This document shows, piece after piece, positions 13,115 to 24,786 of a stretch of 64,000 nt of DNA. The notes under the pieces were generated by a model. That model made no database searches. It was not told the origin of the DNA and worked only from the letters and a program-made list of their open reading frames with translations. Each line of letters begins with the position of its first letter. Position 1 is the stretch's first letter. Both the position numbers and the translations under genes were made by a program. The stretch comes from Marsupella aquatica (Eukaryota > Marchantiophyta), in assembly GCA_973895155.1 (NCBI GenBank), contig OZ316898.1:4030001-4094000 (forward strand), written 5' to 3'.

Positions 13115-13287
13115 GGACAAGCTTCGCTGTAGCTTTCTTCATTCCTTTCACTGACTGCTACACAGACTCCTCCTGTGTGAGGAGTCCAGATCCCACTCGA
13201 GTCGTCGTCGTGCATGGCCGCCTGCTTCGTTTTAACATTATGTTTCCCTCGAGCTGCGAGATATTTACACCCTCGTCTACAACTCAA
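13033..13287 (-). pseudogene. Degenerate extra copy of the DWNN gene C-terminal tail
   Basis: This frame encodes AARGKHNVKTKQAAMHDDDS, clearly related to GARGKRNVETKQAPMQIDDD in the intact gene, followed by an out-of-frame version of the QDMVYGMQ...NKAQR ending. It lies directly downstream of the main copy and looks like a tandem duplication of the last ~220 bases of the gene. A matching remnant lies at 30187-30417 beside copy 2, so the tail duplication happened before the 4.2-kb segment was duplicated. Confidence 0.6.
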
Positions 13288-15063
13288 TACTTTCTCCTTT
13301 GAGCCTTCTTCGCCGCGTATTGCATTCCATACACCATATCCAGACGGACCCGCTTCGCCGCAGCTGTCTTAATTCCTTTCACTGGCTGCCTCACACGATC
13401 CTCCTGTGTGAGGAGCGCAGATTCCACTGAGTCGTCGTCGTCTATTTGCATGGCTGCCTGCTTCGTTTCCACATTACATTTCCCTCGAGCTTCTAGTCCT
13501 GTGTGCGGTCGGACATGTCGGACCCCACTACAGCGGCTGAAACTGCAACAAACGATAGTTTTGAGTCCACATCTGGTGCATGAGCTCGATTTCCCGCGTT
13601 GTCACTGCTTGTGATGCAACTGCTTTGAGACGAGTTCAACAACAGATATATTGCACCTCCAAGAGATATGTTAGGCAACAGATTGGCTGCCAGAACATTT
13701 GTAGCTCCGCAGGCGCACTTCGCCTTTGAAATGATCTGATTTCGGATACACTTGTCACAGTAACTCTTGAAGCAACACTTGCTCGCGAAGACAGCATCTT
13801 TCAAGACTTCCTTGCATAGTGGACATTGGAGCTTGGCTGGGATGTCATTGATTTGTCGAGCTGACGATGGAAAAAAGTCGACCCCGCTTTCGAAAGCTGA
13901 TTCATTCGGTTTCATCACTGCGACTTCCCCGGTAGACAAAAAGTACGTTCCCTCGGGGTCGATATCGAGCATGGTTTCAGGAATGCCAGTGGGTAGCCTG
14001 ATTTTCTTCTTGTAGTAAGCTTGATCACCATTTGTGGGACAATACTGTATGAAGTGTCGCACAAGTCCACAACGATGACACACGTAACCAGCGTGAGAGA
14101 TTTTCTTTTCTATACTAGATTTCTTCCCAGGCGGGTTCTCTTAGGTGCGGCACCTTCTGCAGGTCGTTGCCGTTCGATAGTATCAGCCTCCACGAGGGCC
14201 TTCATCTTATCGTCTTCATTTTCCTGGCAAGACTTAAAAGGCGCAGAGGCGGCATACATATCTGCACCACGTTTCTTTTCTAATCCTTGCCGGTACTCTC
14301 TCTGCAATACTATAGTTCTTTCCAGGAGGGCCGTCAGAGCTGCGTTACTTTCTGCACGTCTTCGTTGCCGTTCGATAGTATCAGCCTCCACGAGGGCCTT
14401 GATATTATCGTCTTCATTTTCTTCATTTTCATGGCAAGACTTAAAAGGCGCAGATTCGGCATACACATCTGCACCACGTTTCTTTTCTAATCCTTGCCGG
14501 TACTCTCTCTGCAATACTATAGTTCTTTCCAGGAGGGCCGTCAGAGCTGCGTTACTTTCTGCACGTCTTCGTTGCCGTTCGATAGTATCAGCCTCCACGA
14601 GGGCCTTGATCTTATCGTCTTCATTTTCTTCATTTTCATGGCCAGACTTAAAAGGCGCAGATGCGGCATACACATCTGAACCAAAATCATCGTCGTTGTC
14701 CGTGGGCGCCGGGACAACCTTTGTGGCAAAGGCACTGCCCTGATAGAGAGCAGACGCTTGTTTACCCATATTTCCTATTACTGCAGCGGAAGGGGCAAGG
14801 CTTTTGGCGGCAATTACGAAACTCGGCCTCGGAATTGGCCGAACCAACACCGAAGCGTTTCTCGGCACAAAGGACGCGTCATCGGTATACTCTTCCTTGG
14901 TTTTGGCGTCCAAGATTACCACGCCGAAAAAGTCCATAGGGCTTTCTGTCAATTTCTTCTGTGCGATAATCAAATCTTTCAAATTCGCAACAGATACCAT
15001 AGTTCCGTCAATCGAGACAGACTCAAAGGCCTCTCCACTGGTAAACCTGAAATGGACAGCCAT
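13284..15063 (-). pseudogene. DWNN / zinc-knuckle / RING E3 ligase, frameshifted copy 1
   Basis: Relative of plant PQT3 and animal RBBP6, which are ubiquitin E3 ligases. The N-terminal part (ATG at 15063, MAVHFRFTSGEAFESV) has the DWNN ubiquitin-like domain and runs to a stop at 14110. The zinc knuckle (CHRCGLVRHFIQYC) and RING/U-box (CPLCKEVLKDAVFASKC) follow in a second frame to 13493, and the tail in a third. Against the intact copy at 30549-31973, copy 1 lacks about 25 bases just after GRNLV, which causes the first frameshift, and one base near 13490, which causes the second. It also has an internal 207-bp tandem duplication in the linker. With the ligase domains out of frame, the product would be DWNN plus linker only. 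A truncated expressed protein cannot be excluded. Confidence 0.85.
14236..14661 (-). repeat. 207-bp in-frame tandem repeat in the DWNN linker
   Basis: The unit encodes 69 residues including KALVEADTIERQRRRAES, ALLERTIVLQREYRQGLEKK and DVYAESAPFKSC. Two units are nearly identical and a partial third follows. The period is exactly 207 bases (for example 14287 and 14494), a multiple of three, so the frame is kept. Copy 2 of the gene has just one unit here, so the expansion is specific to copy 1 and arose after the segmental duplication. Confidence 0.9.
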
Positions 15064-15583
15064 TTCGAGCTGTAAATTCACAACAAAAGCTCTTTCCTTC
15101 ACTTTTACAGTGTACAATTGACAATCTGATCGATTGCCTTCCTATTACTCACACTCTCCTGAGTCTCCACTTCAGCAGTACCCAAACTATGACCGCACGC
15201 TCCAACGTCGTCGTTCACACTCGCAATTCCAACCTCTTCTCCAAACAACTCCGCCCTCCAACCTCGTCGTTCACACTCGCAATTGTTCAACTCTTCTCCA
15301 AACAACTGGCCGCTCGTCGTTCACACTCCCAACAAGAAGTTCTCTTCTCCACCCCAGCTTCAGAGAACTCTCAAAACCCCACCGCGCTAATGAACAGAAC
15401 TCCTCCCCTCCAAACAACTGCGACAGAGAACCCTCCGGCACACTTAAAAACTAGCAGAACTCCTCCTCCAAACACCCGCAGCAGAAAGCAGAACTCCTCC
15501 TCTCCAAAAACCCGCAGCAGGAAGCTCTCCGACGACGCAACAGGAATGAGCAAAAGACCTGCTACTGATGGGAGCGAGGAAGC

Positions 15584-15594
15584 TTATATATAGG
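15584..15594 (-). promoter_or_regulatory. Likely TATA box of DWNN copy 1
   Basis: On the minus strand the sequence reads CTATATATAAGC, about 520 bases before the ATG at 15063. The same motif and neighbours occur at 32509-32517 before the intact copy. The match to a TATA box and its conservation in both copies support a promoter role; no transcription start is visible. Confidence 0.5.
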
Positions 15595-16077
15595 ACGAGA
15601 GTGATGGGACGAGAGTAATGGGACGAGAGTGATGGGACGATCGCTAGTCATGCGAGCGAGGAGCGACGGATGGGGGGCAATCGCAGGAAGAACGGAATTT
15701 CAGTACGCGGCCAAACACCGAGGAACGGAAGGAACACAGGAAAGTGCAACCTTAGCAGTCGCGGACACTGGTGCGACGTCGAAGCATCATTCTACACCAA
15801 AAAAAAGGAAGGAAAGATGGAAATGTAGCACCTTCCCCTATAACTTTGATTGGCCCCTGTAGGGAAACAAACCCGAGGCGAGCGCCCTTCGTTTCAAAGG
15901 GCCTTGGTGGGCCCCCATTCCCTCAAACCCCCACACATGCCCTGCCACCTGGCCCCTCGAACCCGGACCCGAGGTACTGTACGACGCAAGCAAAGTATTG
16001 CTCAAAGGAATGTATTGTTAGTCAGTCACTAGTAGTGTATCTTAATGTGGTTGGAGTTTTGCTGTATTGTTAGTGAG

Positions 16078-17148
16078 ATTTTTTCGGACTTCCCCTTAAA
16101 CCGCCACTGTCCGTATAAATACGCTACTGCCAAGAGCCGGTCAGCTCATTCTTCCAGACCTGCCCAGCCAAGGCTCTACACTACGTCCCTGCCAGAACCC
16201 GTTAGTCCCAGCCAGGCTCCGCAATAGTAGCTGGGTCAGTGGTCCAAATAGTGCTTTGGGACTTCTCCGAGTCTTTCTGTTCGCGTGAATGCCGAAGCCA
16301 TGGTTCGTGAGTGTGGTGGGCTAGAAAACATGCTGCCATAGCCATGGAGATTCGTGAGTGTGCTGGGCTTGAAATAGCACAGGAGAACGACATTGAGGCT
16401 CGTGAGTGTGCTGGGCCTGAAATAACACAGGAGAACGACATTGAGGCTCGTGAGTGTGCATACTCTCTTCATGTTCAAAGAACTTTATGGCCTCAGTATG
16501 CAGCGGAAACGAAGTAACTTTCGTTCTCCCCTGATTAGATCGTCTGCTCTTGGGCTGATTTCATTTCTGCGTCCCCTCAATCAAATACTTACCTCGTCCT
16601 CTTGATATTGCAGCAATGTATATATAACTGTGAGCGGGGGCAGTTACCTAGCCCAGGAGAGGGGGAGGGATGGGACATTGTCCATCGCTTGTTCAAATTG
16701 TCCCAGAACAGAGCTCGATCGCAGAGGTGTTTATAGCCATATAGCCAGCAATTGTTACTGTTATGTTCAGGTTTACACTTGTTATGACATCGACCACAAA
16801 TTTGTCCAGCAAATTACATTCTCAATAGCACGAAGGCAAAAAGGTTACATTGTTTTTTTGTCTCCCTGCTCTGCTGCGATCGAGCATGTGTACAGATACC
16901 TGGAAAAGCGAACTCAAGTCTCCCCGTTTTGATTCACAGTAATAAATATATGAACAAGAGCAAAATGTTATGCCAATAGCAGTATAATCGGAAGATGAAG
17001 GATGAACTCTACCTGTGGAGTGTTGCCTAAAGCTCTCCACAATTATCCAAACTCGAGCGACCAAAAATGAGCTCTCCTAAACTCAGTTCTGTCCAATTCT
17101 CTTCCTCCATGTCGAACGCAATCAAAAACATAGGGGAAGTGCAGGCCG
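16078..17148. other. Unassigned DNA with a ~54-bp tandem repeat
   Basis: About 16313-16460 holds roughly three units of ATTCGTGAGTGTGCTGGGCT...GAGAACGACATTGAGG. It is open on both strands because the period is divisible by three, not because it is evidently a gene. A stretch reading TTAAACCGCCACTGTCC at about 16097 recurs in inverted orientation near 26690. The rest shows no supported gene. Confidence 0.5.
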
Positions 17149-17549
17149 TCATATACAGAGCGACATTGAAATAAACAGCTTTACTAAGACCCAGGTGTCT
17201 CCAAGAACAAGACCCATTTGTCTCCAAAAACACAACACGGAATCGAAGATTTGCACCCAGAACTGATTTGCACCCAGAACATGGCACTCGTCATGATCGT
17301 CGCGAGAACAAACCGGGCCCAAGATCTCCCAAGTCTTGGCCCTCTCGCGAACCAGTTTTTGGAACTCTCCGGCACCCGGTGTCTCCTTGCGCCCACCTTC
17401 ACAAAATTCCGTAGGAGAGAATCTGGCCAACCAGCTTTTGATAACATCTTAGCCTTGAAAATTGAAGGGAAAGGCATCATCGCTATAACGATTTCTACGA
17501 TATGCTCGGGTAGCTGTCTCATAGACTGTCCACCCTCCATCTCCTCCAC
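17149..17549 (-). pseudogene. F-box protein fragment, frameshifted
   Basis: The start MEEMEGGQSMRQLPEHIVEI, then IAMMPFPSIFKAKMLSKAGW, has the layout of an F-box (LPxxIxExI...P..S.F+A+..sK.W..Ll), the module that docks substrate receptors onto SKP1-cullin ligases. After about 50 residues the sequence is better followed in another frame (FCEGGRKETPGAGEFQKLV), so at least one indel is present. No kelch or LRR domain follows; downstream sequence becomes simple and repetitive. I read it as a truncated, decayed member of the large plant F-box family. The match is moderate, because the conserved Trp and Cys region is partly lost. Confidence 0.5.
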
Positions 17550-17621
17550 AATGCATAGACAAACGGCTCAATGCAACTGCAGCCCCCGTCGTCGATCCAA
17601 TGTTTCTGTCACAATTGAGTG

Positions 17622-19188
17622 AAACCTTAAATTACTCCACAAGAGTTGGCGGTATTGGCAATCAAAATGATTGAGGTAGGATGATATATGGGAGAGAACT
17701 TACTTCCGACAAAGATGACCTCCGGAGGTGCACGACATGGGATTTGTGGGATCTCTGCTCCGTAGTACATTCGTCATCCCGCATCGCTCGTCACTGGATC
17801 ACAAGGCACCAACGCAAGATGCTCACACCTCGATCCGGAGATCTCTCCCCAAAATTGACATGAGAAGAAAAAAACACTTTCATGAGGGGAAAAAAGTTGC
17901 AGTCAATAATTTCTCGCTTTACTTCGGAGAAAGAGAGAGACGAAGGTTGGGAGAGACACTGTTCACTAGTTTGTTCTCTTGTACAGATAGCGCGCAATTG
18001 TAAAAATCAAGTGCCATGAACTTGCACAATCAATCAATCTATGCACCATTGCTACCGCCCGCCATCGCCAAAGCTTACTAGTCACTTGGATAGTGAACAT
18101 CCATCTAATCGCCACCTGAGAATGTGAATGCTAGAACCCAATGCTTGGACCTCCTTCTAGGGCTCCATGCGCTTCTGTATCTTTCGAGACATAAATGGCA
18201 AAAGGCAACAAGCAAAGCACAATTACAACGATTTTATGGCTTGGTCTAATATAAGCTGTGATTGCACAGGCGAGCTGTCACACTCTCCAGTCTCTACTGC
18301 CAGATTGCACTTGATTTACGTATCTGCTAAGCAGAAGATATGACAGCTTAGGAGGGCTGCGACATTGTCCTTCATTAATTTTGAACATTCATCTCAAACC
18401 ACATGATGTTAGTGAGCACAATAGCCGGCTGAATCTTTGATTCATACTCAACATCCTACCTCTGCACATCCTACCTCTGCGATAGGGGAAAACAATCGGC
18501 TTCACTGAACCAAACATTCGTAACCTTCTCTATCCATCTTGTTACCATTTCCACAATGTTTGTGAAGATCGCGATTTGGAGATGCTTCTCCTTCCTTGGC
18601 CATGCACTTCAACTTAGTCGTAGATGAGCAGGGAAGTCCCAAGTGCAATGATCATTTTACACATAATGACTCGGTAGGGTCAACATGGTTTACACTAAAC
18701 GGGAGTCGGCTAGGTCTATCGTGCATTTCTAGGTTTACACATAACGTACAGGGTCGGGGCGAGATGGCACGGTTTACACAGTAGTGGCAAGATATGTCGT
18801 TGATGTCACAACTGAGAACGATGATGGGCATGGAAAGGAAAGTAGCCTCGACTCTTCCTAGAAGGTGATAGTCTCACAAAAGTGTCTTTAGAACACTAGT
18901 GTGGGTGAAATGCAGACTTGGTGAGGGAGACCGACCACTTTTTGTTGGTGACTTTCCGTCTGGCAAGGCAATTGTTTTGGGACTTGCCATATAGCAAGGC
19001 ACTCACTTGGGTCAAATACAAGGCATTTGCATTTGTTGCAAGGGAAGGTATGAACCTACTAACTAAACTCTTGCATCTTTTTCCATAAGTGCATTCTTGT
19101 GAGCATGGTACTAGACAAATAATATAAGGACTTCTAATTTGCAAAATGTTGTTGTTGTCTTGTTTTGCTTGCCAGAGTAGCAGGAGAA
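17622..19188. other. Unassigned DNA before the Kolobok-like gene
   Basis: Short open frames only. The part at 18900-19188 would be the 5' region of the transposase gene. I looked for a terminal inverted repeat next to TTAA matching the 3' side near 22670 and found none. Confidence 0.5.
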
Positions 19189-22100
19189 ATGGTCCGTCAA
19201 CCACATAGGATTGATTATCACCGAGTTGGGGGCAATGTTGCACTCAGGCTTCCTGGAAGTCATATACGTACATACCATGACTTACAAGGTGCCCTCAAAA
19301 TGTCCCATGGGAAGGTGGTGGCTTGGCTGATGGATGGTATGTCCATGCAAATCTCTGCTGCTATTAGCGCTCATCATAGACAGGATGAAGAGGAAGTAAC
19401 AGCACTTGAGGGTCCTAATGATTTTGGATGGATAAATAATGAACACCTTGCTAATGAAGAGGACTTGAGAACATTTGGGATCATTGCCAAGGTACTTTCC
19501 ATATCATTTTCCATTATACTTTCAAGATTGCTTTCTTTCACTAATCCTTGTTTTTCTAGGTTTTCATTCAAGTAAACCTCTTCTAGCATCTTTTAAAAAA
19601 GAAAAAGAAAATTGGGGTTTTCCGAAATGTAGAGGTCTTGTCTTTGGTACATCCTGATTTAGTATTGTTGTTGACACATGTTTTTATTTTTTTCTTGCAG
19701 CCATCTTGTGGTGCATTGTTATCCGTTTCAAACGGTGATGAGTCCATTCCTAATGAGGCATCACCTTCAGACGAAGAGGAAGATGATTCAGACTTGGACA
19801 CTGGTGTATTTGACCACATGGAGTCTGGAGAGGAGGATGCAGACCACATTCGAGATTCCAACATAGACGTGGAAAATGGTTCTATGATGTCCAACTCCCA
19901 GGTAACTTTGTTTAGGGTTTCTAATCCTTTTGCTGTGTGTTACATTTGTTCCATAAATTGACAAGTCATGCAAATGATGAACTTTACTTTACATAAACAA
20001 AATGCATTCATTTTATGTAAACCTTAGTACCTTCAACTAGCAAACAATAATGCAACCTAAACTCTTAACAGATGTCAAATGAGGATGGCGGGGAGGATGG
20101 AGCCATTCCTTTGTTGGATGTGGCTGATCCAACTACATTTGGATTAGACAATATGGTTTTCATGGATTCTGGATTTGAAGAGAAACACACTCAGGTATTG
20201 TATTTTTTCACAATGTTGCCCTTCACTTTCATATATTGGCATCAATTCATAGTTTTAATTATATGTTTTCTATTTATTGCATCTTTACATAGTTTACTGA
20301 TTATTGTGTGCTTTTCTAGGCATCTACTTCTTCAGATCAAGTACAAGTTGACTCTTGTTTGGATTTTGAGTATGAGCCATCGTCTCAAGAAAATATAAAC
20401 GAGTCAGACCCTGAGAGTGTAGTGGAGTATGCTTTTTGGCAAAAAAGCAAGGTCCACGAATTTTTCCAGGAATTTTGTGTGGATTGTCGTGTTGAAGGTT
20501 GCGTTGGTAAGTATTTGGTTGAGGACATTGTGACCCATCATCAGTTGTGGATATTGAAGTTGAAGTGCCCAACAGGGCATACACAATCTTTCATGACTGG
20601 AGAGAATGAACTTCATAGAGGTATGTAAACTGCTGACATTTACACTATTTTTTAACTTTTGCAAATATTGGATTGATTTAATATTGTGTGTTATCTTTTA
20701 ATATTTTTTATAAGATCTTGTTTTCTCTTGATGATTTACAGGCGTACCCGCAATTACTGGACTAATTTACCATTCCGCTCTCTCTGCTGGTCTAACACAC
20801 AACATCATATGTGAACTATTCTCTCACATTCAAATCCATGTTCCAAGAAACACTCGTTGGTTTCGATTTCAAAATGGAGCCCGAAGAGACATTGGATGGA
20901 TTGCAGCAGTACTGCAAGTCTGGAATGATAAGAAACAAAGGTTGCAACGAAGCCTAGCCGAAAGAGATGGTATGTCACTCTTCTTTGTAGTGAAGCATTT
21001 GCTAGTTAGCAAGATTAATTCATGAATTTATGAAATTACTACATACTAGGTTGTTAGAGCATGCACATACATGTTAGTTTCTAAATATTATTTTGTGGAT
21101 TTATGATAATTGTAGGTTCCACTCCAATGATTTTATATGTGGATTGTCGTTGGGACTCATCACGTTCTGGATATCATGGCACTGTTCCTGTGATAGACGT
21201 GGTAACTAGTAAGGTAGTGGAGCTTGTAACCATTGACCGAGTTGAGGCTGGGAATTCAGGCACTATTGAAGAAATTGGTGTTCGTCGTGCTCTACAACAT
21301 CTTCAGGATGTTGGAGTTACAATTAGTGAGGTTGTTCACGATGATAACAACACAGTTGATGCTATTCTTCGTGAGCTCAATGTTGATAACCAAAAGGATC
21401 TATGGCACAAATGTAAGAATCTTTTGAAGCAGTTTAACAAAGAGCTAGCAAATGTGAAAGAAACAGCACCTGCTGGTGGGATTGATGCTGCAATATCCTT
21501 GCAAGAATTGGGCAGATTCACTGTTCAAGTGTTGTCCAGTTGGTGCAAGAACCAAAATTTGAGGCATACAGGCAATAAGACAGAGTTGGTGCACCGCATA
21601 GGAAGACATAGAGGGCTTCCAGAGGAGGACATCACATTGCGCACCAGGAGGCAATTGAAGTATCCAGAACTGACAGAGAAACAACTTGGTGATAAGTTGA
21701 AGAGTTAGTTCTACTATTGTTGCTGCAATGCGAAAGAAAGGTATGATGGCAACTATGATATTTAATTTCATTGAAATTAGCTTGAGCAATGAATTTGTTC
21801 ATCATTTTAACTAAGCTAACTCTTAAATTATATTGTAATGACTACTTACTAGCAGGGGAAATGATGATGCTACCATGTTGGCTAGGGAGATCATCACAGC
21901 AGCTGATCATTGGGCTGGCAACCATGAACCTTGCAAAAGCTTTCTTCCTCGCAAGTGTTGTGAGGAAGGTGCAACTTATATGCCATACTATGCGACAGGT
22001 AAAGTGTATTAATTATTAAATTTGGTTATGTACTTATGAGATAAATAAGGTGTTTGGATTGTTACCTAATCTGTTGGGATTTCTAATATTTGCAAGTATA

Positions 22101-22484
22101 TGGAATCTTGTGGATTTTTCAGGGGGTGCTACTCATAGAGCTTTGAAGCAATGGTTGCAGAAGAACGTCATTGCAATCAATGTTCGCTTCTATACTAGAG
22201 CCCGAGCAAACTTTTTCAGTGAAACATTTCATGGAAACATCAACAAATATGCTATGAAGAGGATTCATTTTTCCATGACTCATGAGGCCCGCATGGCATG
22301 TGCTGCAATATGCTGGAATGAAAACATTGGTCGAGAGGTGGTACGAGTTCGAACACGGCAACCTAGTAATACATGTACCCGTCAGCGTACATCAAGGGTT
22401 CGTGACCTTGTTCCTAGAAGCATCAGGTGGAAGAAAGACGTGGGCTGTACCATATTTGGAAGAGGTGTAGACTATGATATGTGA
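19189..22484 (+). pseudogene. Kolobok-like transposase gene with SAP domain, one premature stop
   Basis: Eight inferred exons (19189-19491, 19701-19901, 20072-20194, 20320-20620, 20742-20969, 21116-21740, 21856-21998, 22123-22484) join in phase at GT-AG borders into 762 codons. In order: a short N-terminal region; acidic linkers (SDEEEDDSDLD); a Cys-containing region (FCVDCRVEGC); then a catalytic-type core, VDCRWDSSRSGYHG, TIDRVEAGNSGTIEEIGV, VVHDDNNTVD and NQKDLWHKCKNLLKQF, matching the D...S...E-G...H-D...WH-K pattern of Kolobok transposases. A SAP-type helix pair (WCKNQNLRHTGNKTELVHRI) follows, then ADHWAGNHEPC and the C-terminal FFSETFHGNINKYAMKR...NEN. One in-frame TAG at 21706-21708 interrupts it, between KLKS and FYYCCCNA. 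Everything else is open, so it is recently inactivated or the stop is bypassed. The family call comes from motif pattern only; no terminal repeats were found. Confidence 0.75.
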
Positions 22485-23958
22485 TACTTGGTTAGTACAT
22501 TTATTTTGGCACGAAACTTCCACCCTTGTCGTGCATTTGACATTTAGGATATATGTAAGTTGTAGGTTTTACTATATTCATTTGTCATGTTTTCAGTCCC
22601 ATATATCACCTTGCCATTTACTTTTGTTTTTGTAATGGAATATATATTTGTAGGATGTGAAAGTTATATTAGGGCGCGCTTAGCACCCTCAATGACAGTT
22701 GTGAGTATGTCGCTGTATATCAACTTTGGAAATACATCAACTTTGGAAATTCATCAACTTTGAATTTTTTTTCATAATTTCAGAATACTCCAAAGGGGAA
22801 TTGAACCCCTCGTGCTGCCATCCAGTAGGAGTTCCAACCCAAAGGAGGGGGAAGGAGGCACAAGCCAAACAAACACAAAAAAACAACTATCACAAATAAC
22901 CCAGACAATGAAAATACTAGGAATAAACAAATATAGATACATTGAAATCAAAAACTTTCAAAAACCAAATTACCAGGATGGTGTTTGCTTCGCATTTCCC
23001 AAGGATTTTGCAATGCAATTGGGAGAAAGAAGGAGGCACATGCCAAACAAAGAAAATAAAATAATATAGTAGAACAAAGAAACCCTGGAAGAATAAGTAA
23101 ACATAGATGAAAACATAGTTACACAGCCTAAGAGCACTAGAGGCATACACCAACATCGTGTTTGCTTAGAAACTCCCAAGTTATTTATACTTGCGGTTGG
23201 GAAAGGAAAGGAGGCACATGTGAAACAAACATGACAAAACCGGTGAAAACAAAGAACCCATGAAAACATAACTCAAGTGAGGACACAACAATGATGAAAA
23301 AAGAAAAAAAACACAACTTAGAAACCTAGAATCGGAAACCCACATGTTGTTCGCCTGGTAGTTCCCACGTGGACTGCACCACAGCTGTGACTGCTGCTGG
23401 GAAGGGTGTTCTGTCTGCAAAGCTAGCAACATATGCTAGCTTGCGATACACAATATACCGTTGTCGGCGAGGAACTGTTTCAGTGTATGCCCATGCGGCA
23501 CACATATGAAAAGCTTCAGCTGTCGCAGGGGAAAGAACCTGGGCAAAGTTGAGGTCCTGAAGGTTGTCGTCTATCGCCGTGCAAAAAGTTGGGAACCTAG
23601 CAACTATGTCAGCATGTCTCAACAATCGAAATTTTTTGACGTCCCGGTGGAGGAATAGGCCATGATAAATGATATATGTGATCTCTATAGGAGATCAGCT
23701 CCGCCGGTCTGTTTTGATGCTCAACGCTCCTACAAAACATAGGAAATATTGAACAAATGGAGTTAGCATCCCTACAAAACTAAGCCAACAATTGTTGTTT
23801 GATGGAGGTTATATTTTACACCAAATTGAGGAAGAACAAACAAGTATTATGCATGCATGAAGGAAAGTCAATTGAAAAAAAATTCACATATTTTGCTAAG
23901 GTAGGCAAACTAAGTATATGCATGCAAACTTGCCACACAGAAGTGCACACATGACCAA
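22485..23958. other. Region 3' of the Kolobok-like gene, no supported gene
   Basis: It contains three ATCAACTTTGGAAAT-type short repeats (about 22718-22765), a tRNA-like head listed separately, and three similar A-rich stretches with GGAGGCACATG...AAACAAA (about 22855, 23030, 23210) that look like one repeat in tandem-like array. A 99-codon minus-strand frame at 23326-23625 (VARFPTFCTAIDDNLQDLNF) is unrecognised. Confidence 0.45.
22797..22870 (-). repeat. tRNA-like SINE head
   Basis: On the minus strand GAGGGGTTCAATTCCCCTTT forms a T-arm with a B-box core. Upstream, a TGG...ACTGG stretch could be the A box. The same B-box end occurs at 56146-56165. No full tRNA cloverleaf with an acceptor stem is present, so a tRNA-derived SINE or tRNA relic is more likely than a tRNA gene. 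Confidence 0.45.
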
Positions 23959-24205
23959 AAAGAAAATTAAGGGTAAGTACCAAGTATCACTCATGCATAA
24001 TTGAAGGTATTTGGTCAACAAGAAAATGAAGGGTAAGTACCAAGCAAGTTTCACTCATGCATAATTGAAGGTATTCGGTAAATTAACAAGAAAATGAAGG
24101 GTAAGTACCAAGTTTCAATCTTGCATAATTGAAGGTATTCGGTCAACAAGAAAATGAAGGGTAAGTACCAAGTTTCACTCATGCATAATTGAAGGTATTC
24201 GGTCA
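23959..24205. repeat. ~57-bp tandem repeat, four units
   Basis: Four units of AAGAAAATGAAGGGTAAGTA...CAAGTTTCACTCATGCATAATTGAAGGTATTCGGT, with small length changes between them. Non-coding in any consistent frame. Confidence 0.85.
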
Positions 24206-24786
24206 AGAGAGAGTTCAAATTGTAGACCCTGCATGATTGAATGTACCTGGAATTATTCATGCCGATTGCAAGGGTGATCGAGAAACCAGTCAATAACTCC
24301 TAGGGTAAGTCTATTATGATGTTCCAAGAACAACTGAACTGCACTCGACCGATGGAAGAACGAAACCAACTGCAAGAACAAATTTCCTCTGCAAAATATT
24401 TTGCGGAGCTAAACTGCAATGTTATGCCAAGCTAAACTACAGAATGGCCGATCGAAGAACAATGAACTGCAAAACGGTTGATCGAAGGAACACATAAAGT
24501 TTTCTAGTTACTCGGCCTTCAGCTCATTCAAACCAAGGAACAGAGAAAAGGAGCTCATGTAGTTGAAGTATGCCCTTCTTATGGGAGTCATAAACCCAAA
24601 AAGTGAGAAGCAGCACAAGCACATAGTTTGGTCGTAAACCAAAAAAGCGATCGAACCAATTATAGAAGTATGTGAGCTGTGAACGAGCACAATAGGCATG
24701 GGCAATGGGCATGGGCAAGGACTGTGAGCGTCTGTGGCCACAGTAGCGCTGATTTCATTGAGCTTCATTGGCCTAATGTAAGCACG

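Larger units (their letters stand above)
11850..16077. repeat. Duplicated ~4.2-kb segment, copy 1
   Basis: From TTAGAAGCCTCTCAGAAATA at about 11858 to TGTATTGTTAGTGAG near 16075 this segment is collinear, in the same orientation, with about 29172-33313. The shared region covers a dispersed repeat, a DWNN-RING gene, its promoter with TATA box, and a GC-rich upstream stretch. Copy 1 carries frameshifts and an extra internal tandem duplication; copy 2 has an intact gene and expanded upstream minisatellites. The starts of the two copies are about 17.3 kb apart. Confidence 0.9.

Noticed and set aside
13150-13180. GACTCCTC...GAGGAGTC hairpin as a terminator or regulatory site
   Set aside because: It is part of the DWNN C-terminal tail coding sequence (and its duplicate), so the symmetry is likely incidental.
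14021-14743. 240-codon plus-strand frame across the DWNN linker repeat
   Set aside because: It is the antisense shadow of the repeated linker; the real gene is on the minus strand with DWNN and RING domains.
18630-18790. Repeated GGTTTACAC phrases as a possible Kolobok terminal repeat
   Set aside because: No matching inverted copy was found near 22.5-22.8 kb and no TTAA flank could be paired.
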